Assembly (NCBI GenBank): GCA_900472605.1
Contig: UCJD01000012.1
Coordinates: forward strand, 1 to 64,000
Direction: 5' to 3'
DNA: 64,000 bases
Source: Hyphomicrobiales bacterium
Lineage (GTDB): Bacteria > Pseudomonadota > Alphaproteobacteria > Rhizobiales > Rhizobiaceae
Position 1 is the stretch's first letter. Each line of letters begins with the position of its first letter. Under the pieces are notes generated by a model. The model saw only the letters and a list, made by a program, of their open reading frames with translations, was not told the DNA's origin and did no database searches. The position numbers and the translations under genes are program-made. Of this stretch, positions 63,102 through 64,000 are shown in pieces.

Positions 63102-63902
63102 TTACACGCCTGCGATCTTGCGGAGATCGTCGATGGCGCCGGGTCCTGCTGCCAGCACCTTGGCACCTTTGGTCAGCCCCTCGCCGTTGGTCGGGAAGGG
63201 GTGAAACCAGCCGCCGGCTTCCTTGACCAGGCAATATCCGGCGAGGCAATCCCAGGCATGCATGTAGGGTTCGTAATATCCGACGAGGCGGCCGGCGGCG
63301 ACATAGGCGAGCATGAGCGCGCCGGAGCCGTTGCGGATGAAATTGCCGCCCGCCTCCAGCAGTTCCTCGACCATCTTGGCGACCGTGGCGGGCGAGACAT
63401 GGCTGTTCGCGCCGATGCCGGTCACAGCGTTGCGTATGTTGCGTTCGGGGCTGAGCTCGAGCTTTTTGCCGTTCAAGGTGGCGCCCATACCGAGCGCGGC
63501 GGCGTAGACCTCATCATGGCAAGGCGAGGCGATGACGCCGACGACAGGCTCGTCATCGTGCAGCAGGCCGATCGAGACGCACCAGTTCGGCATGCCGTTG
63601 ACGAAAGGGCTCGTTCCGTCGATCGGATCGATCACCCAGGTGAAGCCTGACGTGCCCGCGGTGAGGCCATACTCCTCGCCGAGAACGCCATCTCCGGGGT
63701 AGGCTTCCGCGAACCGCGCGCGGATCAAGTTCTCGACCTCCCGGTCGGCGATCGACACGACGTCCTGCGGGTCGCGCTTTGTCTCGACGACCAGCGTCTC
63801 GCGACGCTTGAAATAGTCGAGCGCCACGGCGCCTGCCTCGCGGGCAACCGCTTCGGCTAGGGCCAGACGGGCTTCGAGCCCTGGAATAACGCGCAATGTC
63901 AT
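63102..63902 (-). CDS. Inositol-monophosphatase-family phosphatase
   Basis: 266 aa, the usual length. Metal motifs: GVLGEEYG (73-80), WVIDPIDGTSPFVNGMPNW (89-107) and HAWDCLAGYCLVKEAGG near 215. Candidates are inositol-1-phosphatase, histidinol-phosphatase (HisN) or 3'(2'),5'-bisphosphate nucleotidase; sequence alone does not decide, though TSPFVNGMPNW resembles HisN-like members. Nothing is visible in the last 98 bp of the window. Confidence 0.88.
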   Translation of the reverse strand: MTLRVIPGLEARLALAEAVAREAGAVALDYFKRRETLVVETKRDPQDVVSIADREVENLIRARFAEAYPGDGVLGEEYGLTAGTSGFTWVIDPIDGTSPFVNGMPNWCVSIGLLHDDEPVVGVIASPCHDEVYAAALGMGATLNGKKLELSPERNIRNAVTGIGANSHVSPATVAKMVEELLEAGGNFIRNGSGALMLAYVAAGRLVGYYEPYMHAWDCLAGYCLVKEAGGWFHPFPTNGEGLTKGAKVLAAGPGAIDDLRKIAGV

Positions 63903-64000
63903 CGCAACATGTCCTTTGTCGGAAACGATGGCCGGATACAGCCGCTGAAAATCACGATCGCAAGCTGCTGACGGTGCGGAAAAGCCGCTGCCGTGGAACG

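Overview
The window looks like chromosome or a large stable replicon of a plant-associated alphaproteobacterium of the Rhizobiaceae (Rhizobium/Agrobacterium/Ensifer type). The grounds are: eukaryotic-type glutamine synthetase II (glnII) with a gstI/DUF2735 gene diverging from it, GC-rich coding sequence, many ABC uptake systems with their own regulators, and a YcaO/TfuA pair of the kind named after the rhizobial trifolitoxin locus. I see no rRNA, tRNA, transposase, integrase, phage gene or CRISPR array. Genes are densely packed and many overlap by ATGA.

Layout. 0.1-8 kb: a plant-signal type LuxR solo between two proline iminopeptidases; the left peptidase leads an operon for a peptide ABC importer. 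Two related dyads lie where the two peptidase promoters should be. 8-16.5 kb: a branched-chain-amino-acid-type ABC importer split over two divergent operons, each with an aldo/keto reductase (one fused to a Rid domain), a GntR regulator and a 24-bp palindrome in the divergent promoter. 16.6-23.6 kb: a small cytochrome c, a cobalamin riboswitch followed by a BtuFCD-like importer and a methyltransferase, then the B12-dependent ethanolamine ammonia-lyase eutBC. 23.6-39.5 kb: a LacI-controlled catabolic locus (two GMC oxidoreductases, SDR, sugar ABC importer, aldehyde dehydrogenase, enoyl-CoA hydratase, CoA-transferase, Gfo/Idh/MocA dehydrogenase, divergent DUF993 aldolase-like gene) with two matching operators. 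39.5-46.7 kb: housekeeping genes (Do protease, DeoR regulator, YbaK, Tim44-like, J-domain protein, panC-panB). 47-52.3 kb: an RND pump with two adaptor lipoproteins. 52.3-55.4 kb: a flavoprotein, gstI and glnII with a sigma-54 promoter. 55.6-60.2 kb: a BTAD/TPR regulator, a 41-residue peptide gene with a strong ribosome binding site, YcaO, TfuA and an 89-residue protein; this looks like a compact, uncharacterised RiPP (modified peptide) locus. 60.2-64 kb: XRE regulator, cupin, cbpM-cbpA co-chaperones and an inositol-monophosphatase-family enzyme.

The strongest candidates for undescribed biology are the peptide-YcaO-TfuA locus (57.6-60.2 kb), the LuxR-solo/double-peptidase/transporter locus (0.1-8 kb) and the LacI/DUF993 catabolic locus (23.6-39.5 kb). 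Functions come from reading protein motifs by eye; no database search was run.
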